Source: Cupriavidus gilardii
Lineage (GTDB): Bacteria; Pseudomonadota; Gammaproteobacteria; Burkholderiales; Burkholderiaceae
Assembly (NCBI RefSeq): GCF_013314895.1
Contig: NZ_JABTYE010000005.1
Span: 1 to 64,000, forward strand
Reading direction: 5' to 3'
Length of the DNA: 64,000 nucleotides
This document shows positions 30,225 through 38,318 of the stretch, piece by piece. The notes under the pieces were generated by a model. It saw only the letters and a list, made by a program, of their open reading frames with translations, did no database searches and was not told the DNA's origin. The position numbers and the translations under genes are program-made. Every line of letters starts with the position of its first letter. Positions within the stretch are counted from its first letter, which is position 1.

Positions 30225-33200
30225 TCAAGCCATCACGCCAAGCCCCTCCTCCGGCCGCCGCACGCGGAACCAGGCGGCATACAGCGCCGGCAGGAACAGC
30301 AGCGTCAGCACCGTGGCGACGAGCAGCCCGCCCATGATCGCGACCGCCATCGGCCCCCAGAACACCGAGCGCGACAGCGGGATCATCGCCAGCACGGCAG
30401 CCGCCGCGGTCAGCATGATCGGCCGGAAGCGCCGTACCGCGGCCTCGACGATCGCGGTCCAGGCCGGCACGCCGGCTCGGATGTCCTGCTCGATCTGGTC
30501 GACCAGGATCACCGAGTTGCGGATGATCATGCCGACCAGCGCGGTGATGCCGAGCTGGGCGACGAAGCCCATCGGCGCCTGCAGCAGCAGCAGCGTCGCG
30601 GCGGCGCCGATCAGCCCGAGCGGGCCGGTCAGGAACACCATCACCGCGCGCGAGAAGCTGTGCAGCTGCAGCATCAGCAGCGTGAAGATCAGGAACACGC
30701 ACAGCGGCAGCTGCGCGGCGATCGACGCACCAGCCTTGCCGCTCTCCTCCTCGGCCCCGGCCACCGTGATCAGGTAGCCGGCCGGCAGTTCGGCGCGCAG
30801 CTTGTCGAGCTCCGGATCGATCTGCGCCGTAACCGTCGGTCCCTGGATGCCGTCGACCACATCGGCCTGCACGGTCACGCCGAAATCGCGGTTTTCGCGC
30901 CAGACAATGCCGGGCTCGGAGCGGATGCCGATGCGGGCGACCTGCGTCAGCGGCACCGCGCGGCCGCTGCTGGTCGGCACCTGGACGTTGTGCAGATCGG
31001 CCAGCGCCTCGCGTTCGTCCCGGGCCGAGCGCATCACGATGTCGATCAGCTTGTCGCCGTCGCGATACTGCCCGACGGGCGCGCCGGTCAGCACGGTCTG
31101 CGTGACGCGGGCGATCGCATTGGTGGTCACGCCCAGCGCGCGCGCCTTTTCCTGGTCGATGTCCAGGCGCAGCACCTTGACGTTCTCGTTCCAGTTGTCG
31201 TTGACGCCCACCGTATTCGGATTCGCGCTCATGATGGCCTTGACCTGATCGGCGATACGCCGCACCCCCGCGGCCTCGGGCCCGATCACGCGGAACTGCA
31301 CCGGATAGGCGACCGGTGGCCCGTTCGGCAGCAGCTTGACGCGGCCGCGCAGCTGCGGGAAGTCGCTGGCCAGAAGCGCGATGATCCGCTGGCGCAGCCG
31401 CTCGCGCACCTCGACATCGACCGGCAGCACGATCAGCTGGACCACATTGCTCTGCGGGAAAATCTGATCCAGCGGCAGATAGAAGCGCGGCGCGCCGGTG
31501 CCGACGAAGGTCGTGATGCTGCCGACATCGGCATCGCCGCGCAGCGCCGCCTCGAAGCGTTTTGCCTCGGCCTCGCTCTGCGCGAAGCTGGCGCCCTCGG
31601 GCAGCCACATCTCGACCATCAGCTCTGGGCGGCTCGAATCGGGGAAGAACTGCTTCTCGACGAACTGGAAGGCGAAGATGCCGAGCGCGAACGTCGCCAG
31701 CGTGATCGCGATCACGGTCTTGCGCCAGTCGACGCACCAGTCGACCGCGCGGCGGAAGCGCGCGTAGAACGGCGTGTCGAACACCTCGTGGTGCCCGCCC
31801 TCGCTGGGCTTGACCTTCAGCAGCAGATAGCCCAGATACGGCGTGAAGTAGACCGCCGCCAGCCACGACAGCACCAGCGCGAGCGCCGTCACCGCGAAGA
31901 TCGCAAACGTGTATTCGCCGACCGTCGATCGCGCCAGCCCCACCGGCAGAAAGCCGGCGGCGGTGATCAAGGTGCCGGTCAGCATCGGCATCGCGGTCGA
32001 GGTATAGGCGAAGGTCGCGGCCTCCATCTTGGAGAAGCCCTCCTCCAGCTTGCGCACCATCATCTCGACCGCGATGATCGCGTCGTCGACCAGCAGGCCA
32101 AGCGCGATGATCAGCGCGCCGAGCGACACCTTGTGCAGGCCGATGTTGAACACGTTCATGAACAGGAAGGTCACCGCCAGCACAAGCGGGATCGTCAGCG
32201 CCACCACCAGGCCGGGGCGCACGTCGAGCCGCAGCGGTTTCGTATGCAGGCCCAGCGAAATGAAGCTGACCGCCAGCACGATCACCACCGCTTCGATCAG
32301 CACGCGCACGAACTCGCCGACCGAGCGCTTGACCGCCTCGGGCTGGTCCTGCACCTGCTCCATCTCGATGCCGACCGGCAGCTGCTTGCGCAGCTTGTCC
32401 GCTTCCGCCCGCAGCGACTCGCCCAGTGCGATGATGTCGCCGCCCTTCTCCATCGAGATGCCCAGGCCGATCACGTCCTTGCCGTTGAAGCGCATGCGCG
32501 GCGCCGGCGGATCGACATAGCCGCGATAGACGCGCGCGATATCGCCGAGCCGGATATTGGCCGCGCCGTTGGGGCCGCGCAGCACCATATTGCGCAGATC
32601 GCCGACGTCGGCGAACTGCCCCGACACGCGCACCTGCACGTTGTCGCTCGGCGTCACCAGCACGCCGCTGGCGGTCAGGTTGTTCTGCTCGGCGATCTGG
32701 TCGGCGATCGCGTTCAGATCGAGCCCGAGCTGCGCGAAGCGGGTCTGGTTGAACTCGATATAGATCTTCTCGTCCTGCAGGCCGATCAGCGAGACCTTGG
32801 CGACCGACGGCACACGCAGCAGCTGCTGGCGCACCAGATCGGCATATTCGCGCAGTTCCTTGTAGGTGAAGCCGTCGGCGGACAGCGCGTAGATGGTGCC
32901 GTAGACATCGCCGAACTCGTCGTTGAAGAATGGTCCGCGCACGCCGGCCGGCAGCGTGCCGGCGATATCGCCGATCTTCTTGCGCACCGTGTACCAGATC
33001 TGCGCGGTCTCCCTGGCCGGCGCATCGTCGCGCAGCTGGAAGATCACCGTGGTCTCGCCCGGCTTGGAGAAGCTGCGGATCTTGTCCGCGTACGGCACCT
33101 CCTGCAGCTGGCGCTCGAGCTTGTCGGTGACCTGCACCGCGATCTGCTCGGCGGTGGCGCCAGGCCAGAAGGCCTGCACCACCATCACGCGGAAGGTGAA

Positions 33201-33332
33201 CGGCGGGTCCTCGTCCTGGCCCAGCTGAAAATACGACATCAGGCCCGCCAGCAGGAACACCACCAGCAGATAGCGGGTCAGCGCCTGGTGTTCGAGGGCC
33301 CAGCGCGACAGATTGAATCGGGAATGCTCCAT
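30225..33332 (-). CDS. RND-family efflux permease (AcrB/HAE1-like)
   Basis: A 1035-aa inner-membrane proton/drug antiporter subunit, trimeric, with 12 transmembrane helices and two large periplasmic loops (about 40-330 and 560-870). The first helix follows LSRWALEHQALTRYLLVVF. The proton-relay aspartates lie in ALGLLVDDAIIAVEMMVRKL (about 405) of TM4, and the TM10-11 region includes GITALVGMIIRNSVILVDQI (about 920). The length is standard for HAE1/HAE2-type pumps. It lies 10 bp downstream of the adaptor gene. No outer-membrane channel gene follows, so it must share a TolC/OprM-type channel encoded elsewhere. Substrate cannot be predicted. Confidence 0.93.
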   Translation of the reverse strand: MEHSRFNLSRWALEHQALTRYLLVVFLLAGLMSYFQLGQDEDPPFTFRVMVVQAFWPGATAEQIAVQVTDKLERQLQEVPYADKIRSFSKPGETTVIFQLRDDAPARETAQIWYTVRKKIGDIAGTLPAGVRGPFFNDEFGDVYGTIYALSADGFTYKELREYADLVRQQLLRVPSVAKVSLIGLQDEKIYIEFNQTRFAQLGLDLNAIADQIAEQNNLTASGVLVTPSDNVQVRVSGQFADVGDLRNMVLRGPNGAANIRLGDIARVYRGYVDPPAPRMRFNGKDVIGLGISMEKGGDIIALGESLRAEADKLRKQLPVGIEMEQVQDQPEAVKRSVGEFVRVLIEAVVIVLAVSFISLGLHTKPLRLDVRPGLVVALTIPLVLAVTFLFMNVFNIGLHKVSLGALIIALGLLVDDAIIAVEMMVRKLEEGFSKMEAATFAYTSTAMPMLTGTLITAAGFLPVGLARSTVGEYTFAIFAVTALALVLSWLAAVYFTPYLGYLLLKVKPSEGGHHEVFDTPFYARFRRAVDWCVDWRKTVIAITLATFALGIFAFQFVEKQFFPDSSRPELMVEMWLPEGASFAQSEAEAKRFEAALRGDADVGSITTFVGTGAPRFYLPLDQIFPQSNVVQLIVLPVDVEVRERLRQRIIALLASDFPQLRGRVKLLPNGPPVAYPVQFRVIGPEAAGVRRIADQVKAIMSANPNTVGVNDNWNENVKVLRLDIDQEKARALGVTTNAIARVTQTVLTGAPVGQYRDGDKLIDIVMRSARDEREALADLHNVQVPTSSGRAVPLTQVARIGIRSEPGIVWRENRDFGVTVQADVVDGIQGPTVTAQIDPELDKLRAELPAGYLITVAGAEEESGKAGASIAAQLPLCVFLIFTLLMLQLHSFSRAVMVFLTGPLGLIGAAATLLLLQAPMGFVAQLGITALVGMIIRNSVILVDQIEQDIRAGVPAWTAIVEAAVRRFRPIMLTAAAAVLAMIPLSRSVFWGPMAVAIMGGLLVATVLTLLFLPALYAAWFRVRRPEEGLGVMA

Positions 33333-33342
33333 CGCCGCGCCC

Positions 33343-34545
33343 TTAGCTGCGCGCGCCCGGCGCGCTGGCCGGGGCCGGGCTCGGACCGGCGGACGCAGCC
33401 CCCGGCGCGGACGCCGGCGCCAAGGTCTGCAGCGGCCGCACCTTCTGCCCCGGCTTGAGCAGATGGACGCCGGCGGTGACGATCGTCTGGCCCGGACGCA
33501 AGCCGCTGCTGACCTCGATCTCGTTGCCGATCGGCTGACCGAGCGTAACGGCAACCGGCTGCACCGTGCCCGCCGCGCCGTCGTAGACCCAGACCTGGTT
33601 GGTGCCCTGCTGCTGCAGCAGCGCAGTCAGCGGCACGCGCACCGCGGGTGAAGCGCCGGTCCGCACGAAAGTCACCATCGCCGTCATGCCGAACTTCAGA
33701 TCGGCCGGCGGATTCGGCACCGTGATGCGCGCCGCATAGGTGCGCGTGATCGGGTCCGCCGCCGCGGCGATTTCGCGCACGCGGCCCGGCAGGATGCGGT
33801 CGGGCTCGGCCCAGGTGCGCACGCTGACGTCGCGGATCTGGCGCAGCCAATCGACCTGATCCTCGGGCAGGCCGATCGCGACCTCCTTCTCGGCGGTCTG
33901 CGCGACCCGCACCACCGACTGCCCGGCGCTGATCACCTGCCCGACTTCGGCATCGATCGCGGTGACCACGCCGTCGGCGTCGGCCGCCAGCACGGTATAG
34001 CCGGTCTGGTTGGTCTGCTCGCGCAGCGCCGCCTCGGCCTGGCGCAGCCGCGCGGCGGCCGCTTCGTAGCTGGCCTGGCGCCGGTTCTGCTCGGCGGCGC
34101 TGATAAACCCCTTGGCGAACAGATCGTTGTAGCGCTTCAGATCGGCGGCCGCCAGATCGCGGTCGGTGCGCGCCGCCTCGTACTGCGCGCGCGAGCCCTG
34201 CTCGGCCAGATTCAGATCGGTCGGATCCAACCGGGCCAGCGGCTGCCCGCGCCGCACCGTGGCGCCCACGTCCACCAGCCGCGCGGCGATCTTGCCGCCG
34301 ACGCGGAAACCGAGCCGGGATTCGACCCGCGGCCGCACGTCGCCGGAAAACTCGTAGACAGACTGCCCGGTGGCGGACTGCAGCTGCAGCAGACGCACCG
34401 GCCGAACCTCCGGCGCGCGCTCGGGCTCGCGCGAGCAACCGCTCAACACCAGCAGGGCAAACAGCAACACCGCGCCGACGGTCGACGGCAAGGGCTTGAA
34501 AGCGTTGACGGCCGCGACTTCCGGCCCGGGACAAGGCACTGGCAT
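33343..34545 (-). CDS. RND efflux periplasmic adaptor (membrane fusion protein)
   Basis: A 400-aa lipoprotein adaptor bridging the RND permease and an outer-membrane channel. A lipobox LLVLSGCS (cysteine about residue 37) follows a hydrophobic signal. Then come the lipoyl half-domain (RVESRLGFRVGGKIAARLVD), an alpha-helical hairpin (about 110-190, rich in Ala/Arg/Gln), the second lipoyl half (AADADGVVTAIDAEVGQVIS), a beta-barrel domain and an Ala/Pro/Ser-rich C-terminal tail (APASAPGAASAGPSPAPAS). ATG 34545 gives an unusually long pre-lipobox segment; a GTG at about residue 14 is a plausible alternative. The permease starts 10 bp after its stop. Confidence 0.92.
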   Translation of the reverse strand: MPVPCPGPEVAAVNAFKPLPSTVGAVLLFALLVLSGCSREPERAPEVRPVRLLQLQSATGQSVYEFSGDVRPRVESRLGFRVGGKIAARLVDVGATVRRGQPLARLDPTDLNLAEQGSRAQYEAARTDRDLAAADLKRYNDLFAKGFISAAEQNRRQASYEAAAARLRQAEAALREQTNQTGYTVLAADADGVVTAIDAEVGQVISAGQSVVRVAQTAEKEVAIGLPEDQVDWLRQIRDVSVRTWAEPDRILPGRVREIAAAADPITRTYAARITVPNPPADLKFGMTAMVTFVRTGASPAVRVPLTALLQQQGTNQVWVYDGAAGTVQPVAVTLGQPIGNEIEVSSGLRPGQTIVTAGVHLLKPGQKVRPLQTLAPASAPGAASAGPSPAPASAPGARS

Positions 34546-34683
34546 GGATGGCGATAAGACGGGTGCAACGGCATGACGAGAGGCGACGTGCGCCCGGCAT
34601 GGCCGGACTGGCGGCCAGCTGCTACGCTGCCGCGCGACACGACGATGGCGCCGTCCGAGGGACGGCGGGTCCGGCAGTAAATA

Positions 34684-34693
34684 ACCGGCCGGT
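34684..34693 (-). promoter_or_regulatory. Palindrome ACCGGCCGGT, candidate TetR-type operator for the efflux operon
   Basis: A perfect 10-bp palindrome (14 bp with one mismatch when flanks are included, TAACCGGCCGGTCA) embedded in an AT-rich patch about 140 bp before the adaptor gene. Repressors of RND pumps of the TetR family bind such dyads. No tetR gene is in the neighbourhood. Confidence 0.35.
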
Positions 34694-34830
34694 CAGCAAT
34701 ATATCCAGCCGTTCGGGGTGCGTCAAACGCGACGCGACGAACCACCCCATTTGAGGGGTAAAACCGCCGATTTAGGCGCGAATTGGCGTGCGATGCGTGC
34801 CGACATGCCCCCAATCGGTAGGGTGGAAGC

Positions 34831-34907
34831 GGCTCCAAAGCAGCTCCCGCGCAGCTCCAAGGCAGCTCCAAGGCAACTCCAAGGCAGCTCCAAAGCAGCT
34901 CCAAAGC
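34831..34907. repeat. 11-bp tandem array, seven units, upstream of hpnC
   Basis: Seven contiguous 11-bp units with consensus AGCTCCAAGGC (variants AGCTCCAAAGC, AACTCCAAGGC, AGCTCCCGCGC) end 47 bp before the hpnC ATG and just upstream of its candidate -10 box. An 11-bp period is close to one helical turn, so all units face the same side of the DNA. Confidence 0.9.
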
Positions 34908-34939
34908 GGCCCCGGCGGTCCGCGCGGCGAGCCGGTGGT

Positions 34940-34945
34940 TACAAT
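34940..34945 (+). promoter_or_regulatory. Candidate -10 box (TACAAT) for hpnC
   Basis: TACAAT ends 9 nt before the hpnC ATG, with no Shine-Dalgarno between, predicting a nearly leaderless mRNA. The -35 position falls between the repeat array and this box and has a poor match. Confidence 0.4.
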
Positions 34946-34954
34946 GCTGCCGCC

Positions 34955-35881
34955 ATGTCCGAGCCCGATGCGTCCTCCGCCGATACGATGCCAACGCCGC
35001 CCACTCCCGCCGCCGAGCAAGGCTTCGCCATCGACCACTACGAGAACTTCCCGGTCGCCAGCGTGCTGCTGCCGCGCCGGCTGCGCCGGCCGGTGGCGGT
35101 GATCTACCGTTTCGCCCGCACCGCCGACGATCTCGCCGACGAGGGCGATGCCACGCCGGACGAGCGGCTGGCTGCGCTCGGGGCGCTCGCCGATGCGCTC
35201 GACCGCATCGAGGCCGGCACCGATCCCGGCACGCCGATGATGCGCGCGCTGGCCGCGGTCATCGCCGAATACCAGTTGCCTTTGACGCTGTTCCACGACC
35301 TGCTCGATGCCTTCCGCCAGGACGTGACCGTGCACCGCCATGCCGACTGGGACAGCCTGCTCGACTATTCGCGCCGCTCCGCCAATCCGGTCGGCCGGCT
35401 GATGCTGCATCTGTACGGCGCGGCCACGCCGGACCGCTTCGCCCGGTCCGACGCGATCTGCACCGGCCTGCAGCTGGTCAACTTCTGGCAGGACGTTGCC
35501 ATCGACTTCGCGCGCGGCCGCGTCTACCTGCCGGCCGACGCGATGGCGCGCCATGGCGTCGACGACAACACGCTGGCCGAGGGCCGCTGCGACGTGCGCT
35601 GGCTGGCGCTGATGGACGAGCTGAAAATCCGCACGGAGGCGATGCTACAATCCGGCGCTTCGCTCGCGCTGGACCTGCCGCGCACGGTGGACTGGCGCAT
35701 CGGCTGGGAGTTGCGGCTGGTGGTGCAAGGCGGCCTGCGTGTGCTGGAACGCCTCGAGGCCGTCGGCTACGATGTCTTCCGGCGCCGCCCGACGCTCGGG
35801 CCTGCCGACTGGCTGCTGTTGGCATGGCGAGCGGCAGCGCGCTACCGGGCCGGCGCCGCGGCGAGCAAATCAGTGCATTGA
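34955..35881 (+). CDS. hpnC: Squalene synthase HpnC (hydroxysqualene synthase)
   Basis: A 308-aa prenyl-condensing enzyme of the squalene/phytoene synthase family. In the bacterial three-step route HpnC converts presqualene diphosphate to hydroxysqualene. Both aspartate-rich motifs are seen: RFARTADDLADEGD (about 65) and LVNFWQDVAIDFARGRVYLP (about 175), the latter typical of HpnC. The first ~20 residues are variable. ATG 34955 was chosen because the conserved FAIDHYENFPVAS follows within 30 residues; it lacks a ribosome site. It is first of the hpnC-hpnD-hpnE group feeding squalene to hopanoid synthesis; the cyclase gene is outside this window. Confidence 0.94.
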   Translation: MSEPDASSADTMPTPPTPAAEQGFAIDHYENFPVASVLLPRRLRRPVAVIYRFARTADDLADEGDATPDERLAALGALADALDRIEAGTDPGTPMMRALAAVIAEYQLPLTLFHDLLDAFRQDVTVHRHADWDSLLDYSRRSANPVGRLMLHLYGAATPDRFARSDAICTGLQLVNFWQDVAIDFARGRVYLPADAMARHGVDDNTLAEGRCDVRWLALMDELKIRTEAMLQSGASLALDLPRTVDWRIGWELRLVVQGGLRVLERLEAVGYDVFRRRPTLGPADWLLLAWRAAARYRAGAAASKSVH

Positions 35882-35966
35882 GCCCCAGATCGAGTCCCAC
35901 ATCGAGCCCCAGATCGAAGCCCGTCATGGCCCGACATTGGGGCCCGACATTGGGACCCGACATTGA
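35880..35966. repeat. 12/13-bp tandem array between hpnC and hpnD
   Basis: Four 12-bp units based on GAGCCCCAGATC are followed by three 13-bp units based on GGCCCGACATTGG. The array starts at the hpnC stop codon and ends 26 bp before the hpnD GTG. It shares no unit with the array upstream of hpnC. Confidence 0.88.
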
Positions 35967-35991
35967 GCCCCCTAGCGAGCCCGAGACCGGC

Positions 35992-36828
35992 GTGACGCCC
36001 GACCAGTATTGTCAAGACAAGGCCGCCCAGAGCGGCTCCAGCTTCTACTACAGCTTCCTGTTCCTGCCGCCGGAACGGCGGCGCGCCATCACCGCGCTCT
36101 ATGCCTGGTGCCGCGAAGTCGATGACGTCGTCGACGAGACCCAGGATCTGACCGTCGCCCAGCAGCAGCTGGCCTGGTGGCACGGCGAGCTGAACCGCCT
36201 GTTCGCCGGCGAGCCGACCCATCCGACCACACTCGCGCTGCAGCCGCATCTGGCCGCCTGCGGGCTGACGCAGCCGATGCTGGCCGAGGTGCTGGAAGGC
36301 ATGGAGATGGACCTGATGCAGACGCGCTATCTGGACGAGGCCGGCCTCGACCGCTATTGCCACTGCGTGGCCGGCGTGGTCGGCACCATGAGCGCGCGCA
36401 TCTTCGGCTACCGCGACCCGCGCACGCTCGAGTTCGCCGAGAAGCTCGGGCGCTCGCTGCAGCTGGTCAATATCATCCGCGACGTCGGCGAGGACGCGCG
36501 GCGCGGCCGCATCTATCTGCCGGTCAATGTGCTGCAGCGCTTCGAGGTGCCGGCCGCCGACATCATGCAGGGCCGCCATTCGCCGCGCTTCGTCGCGCTG
36601 ATGGAATATCACGCCGAACGCGCGCGCGGCTTCTACCGCGAGGCATTGGCGCTGCTGCCCGATGCCGATCGCCGCGCGCAGCGCGCCGGCCTGCTGATGG
36701 GCGCGATCTATCACGCCCTGCTCGACGAAATCGAGGCCAGCGGCTTCCAGGTATTGAACCAGCGCATCTCGCTGACACCCATGCGCAAGCTGTGGATCGC
36801 ATGGAAGACGTGGATACGCAACCGCTGA
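35992..36828 (+). CDS. hpnD: Presqualene diphosphate synthase HpnD
   Basis: A 278-aa enzyme condensing two farnesyl diphosphates to presqualene diphosphate. The metal-binding motifs are YAWCREVDDVVDETQD (about 40-55) and LVNIIRDVGEDARRGRIYLP (about 160-180). GTG 35992 opens directly on the conserved VTPDQYCQDKAAQSGSSFYY and gives the normal length; an upstream ATG at 35926 would translate part of the tandem array into MARHWGPTLGPDIEPP and is less likely. The 3' end abuts hpnE, whose alternative start at 36801 would overlap it by 28 nt. Confidence 0.93.
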   Translation: MTPDQYCQDKAAQSGSSFYYSFLFLPPERRRAITALYAWCREVDDVVDETQDLTVAQQQLAWWHGELNRLFAGEPTHPTTLALQPHLAACGLTQPMLAEVLEGMEMDLMQTRYLDEAGLDRYCHCVAGVVGTMSARIFGYRDPRTLEFAEKLGRSLQLVNIIRDVGEDARRGRIYLPVNVLQRFEVPAADIMQGRHSPRFVALMEYHAERARGFYREALALLPDADRRAQRAGLLMGAIYHALLDEIEASGFQVLNQRISLTPMRKLWIAWKTWIRNR

Positions 36829-36836
36829 ACGCCGCG

Positions 36837-38318
36837 ATGGCCGACCGCGCCGCCGCGCCCTGCACGGCGTCGCCGCGAGCCGGCGGCGCGGTCGACGCGG
36901 TGGGCGTCATTGGCGGCGGCTGGGCCGGCATGGCCGCAGCGCTCGAACTGGCGCAGGCCGGCCGCACGGTCCATGTGTTCGAAGCCGCGCCGGTGCTCGG
37001 CGGCCGCGCGCGCCGCGTGGCGCGGCGCCATCCGCAGGTCGCCGGCGAACTCGACAACGGCCAGCATCTTCTGCTCGGCGCCTATCGCCATACCATCGCA
37101 CTGATGCGCCGCGCCGGCGTCGATCCCGATGCCGCGCTGCTGCGGCTGCCGCTGCAGATGGCCTATGCCGACGGCTGGCGTCTGCAGGCGCCGCGCCTGC
37201 CCGCACCGTGGCATCTCGTCGGCATGGGCCTGACCGCGCGTGGCCTTCACTGGCGCGAGCGCAAGGCGTTGGCAGGGGTACTGTCGCAGCTGCGCGCCGG
37301 CAACGATGAAGGCGACATCGACGAAGACGGCATGGCTGGCCAGACCGTTGCCGCCTGGCTCGGACAGATGCCGCCGACGCTGCAGCAGCGGCTGTGGTTT
37401 CCGCTGTGCGTGGCGGCGCTGAACACGCCGGCCGAACAGGCCGATGCCCGTGTGTTTCGCCGCGTGCTGCGCGACAGCCTGCTGGCGGCGCGCAGCGACA
37501 GCGACATGCTGGTGCCGCGCTGGGACCTGAGCCGGCTGTTTCCCGAGGCCGCCGCGCAGGCGATCGTTGCCGCCGGCGGCACGGTCCGCACCGGCGCCGC
37601 GGTGCAGGCGATCGCCGAGAGCCCGCACGGCTGGCTTCTGCGGACAGGTGCGAGCGAGCAGCAGGTGTCGCAGCTCGTCATTGCCACCGCGCCGCGGCAG
37701 GCGGCGCGCCTGCTGGCGCAGATCCGGCATCGCTCGCATGAAGGCGCGCTGCAGGCGGCCGCGGCCACGCTGCACGCCTTCGACCACGCGCCGATCGTTA
37801 CGCTGTATCTGAACGTCGGTGCGCTGCGCCTGCCGCGCCCGTTCCTGGCGCTCGATGCCAGCGCCGCCGCGCCGGGGCAATTCGTCTTCGATCGCGCCGC
37901 ACTGTCCACCGATCCCGATGCGCCGGCCGACGCGGGCCGCGACAATGTCTGGTCAGTGGTCATCAGCGCGGCCGACGATGCCGCCGCGCTGCCGCAGGGC
38001 GAACTGGCGCGGCGCGTGCGCGCGCAGCTCGCCACCCAGCTGGCGCCCTTGCTTCCCGATGCCGCGCGCCTGGCCGAGGCGCGCGGCGAGTTCGTGATCG
38101 CCGAACGCCTTGCCACGTTCCGCTGCGTGCCGGGGCTTGCGCGTCCCGGCAACGATATCGGCGTGCCGCGGCTGGCGCTGGCCGGCGACTATACCGACGC
38201 GCCGGCCGACAACCGGTATGGCCCCTACCCGGCCACCATCGAAGCGGCGACCCGCAGCGGCTCGGCGGCCGCGGCGCTGCTGCAACGCGAACACGTGCGG
38301 TCCGCCGCGACGGCATGA
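36837..38318 (+). CDS. hpnE: Hydroxysqualene dehydroxylase HpnE
   Basis: A 493-aa FAD-dependent amine-oxidase-fold enzyme that reduces hydroxysqualene to squalene. The FAD motif GVIGGGWAGMAAALELAQAG and the second half of the Rossmann motif VFEAAPVLGGRARR are at about 23-65; LDNGQHLLLGAYRHTIALMR is diagnostic for HpnE, and the C-terminal FAD contact is ALAGDYTDAPADNRYGPYPA (about 455). Start could also be ATG 36801, which would overlap hpnD; neither has a clear ribosome site. Its TGA overlaps the ATG of the next gene (ATGA), coupling an unrelated hydrolase to the squalene genes. Confidence 0.93.
   Translation: MADRAAAPCTASPRAGGAVDAVGVIGGGWAGMAAALELAQAGRTVHVFEAAPVLGGRARRVARRHPQVAGELDNGQHLLLGAYRHTIALMRRAGVDPDAALLRLPLQMAYADGWRLQAPRLPAPWHLVGMGLTARGLHWRERKALAGVLSQLRAGNDEGDIDEDGMAGQTVAAWLGQMPPTLQQRLWFPLCVAALNTPAEQADARVFRRVLRDSLLAARSDSDMLVPRWDLSRLFPEAAAQAIVAAGGTVRTGAAVQAIAESPHGWLLRTGASEQQVSQLVIATAPRQAARLLAQIRHRSHEGALQAAAATLHAFDHAPIVTLYLNVGALRLPRPFLALDASAAAPGQFVFDRAALSTDPDAPADAGRDNVWSVVISAADDAAALPQGELARRVRAQLATQLAPLLPDAARLAEARGEFVIAERLATFRCVPGLARPGNDIGVPRLALAGDYTDAPADNRYGPYPATIEAATRSGSAAAALLQREHVRSAATA

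Larger units (their letters stand above)
34546..34954. other. Divergent intergenic region, efflux adaptor / hpnC
   Basis: A 409-bp gap. It contains a perfect palindrome ACCGGCCGGT (34684-34693) in an AT-rich patch likely to be the efflux promoter, an 11-bp tandem array (34831-34907), and TACAAT (34940-34945) just before hpnC. I see no gene here. Confidence 0.6.

Noticed and set aside
30168-33458. 1096-codon plus-strand frame
   Set aside because: Antisense to the RND permease and lacking any domain; a GC-bias artefact.
35926-36828. Longer HpnD starting at ATG 35926
   Set aside because: It would translate the tandem repeat into a tail without homology; GTG 35992 gives the family-typical start and length.
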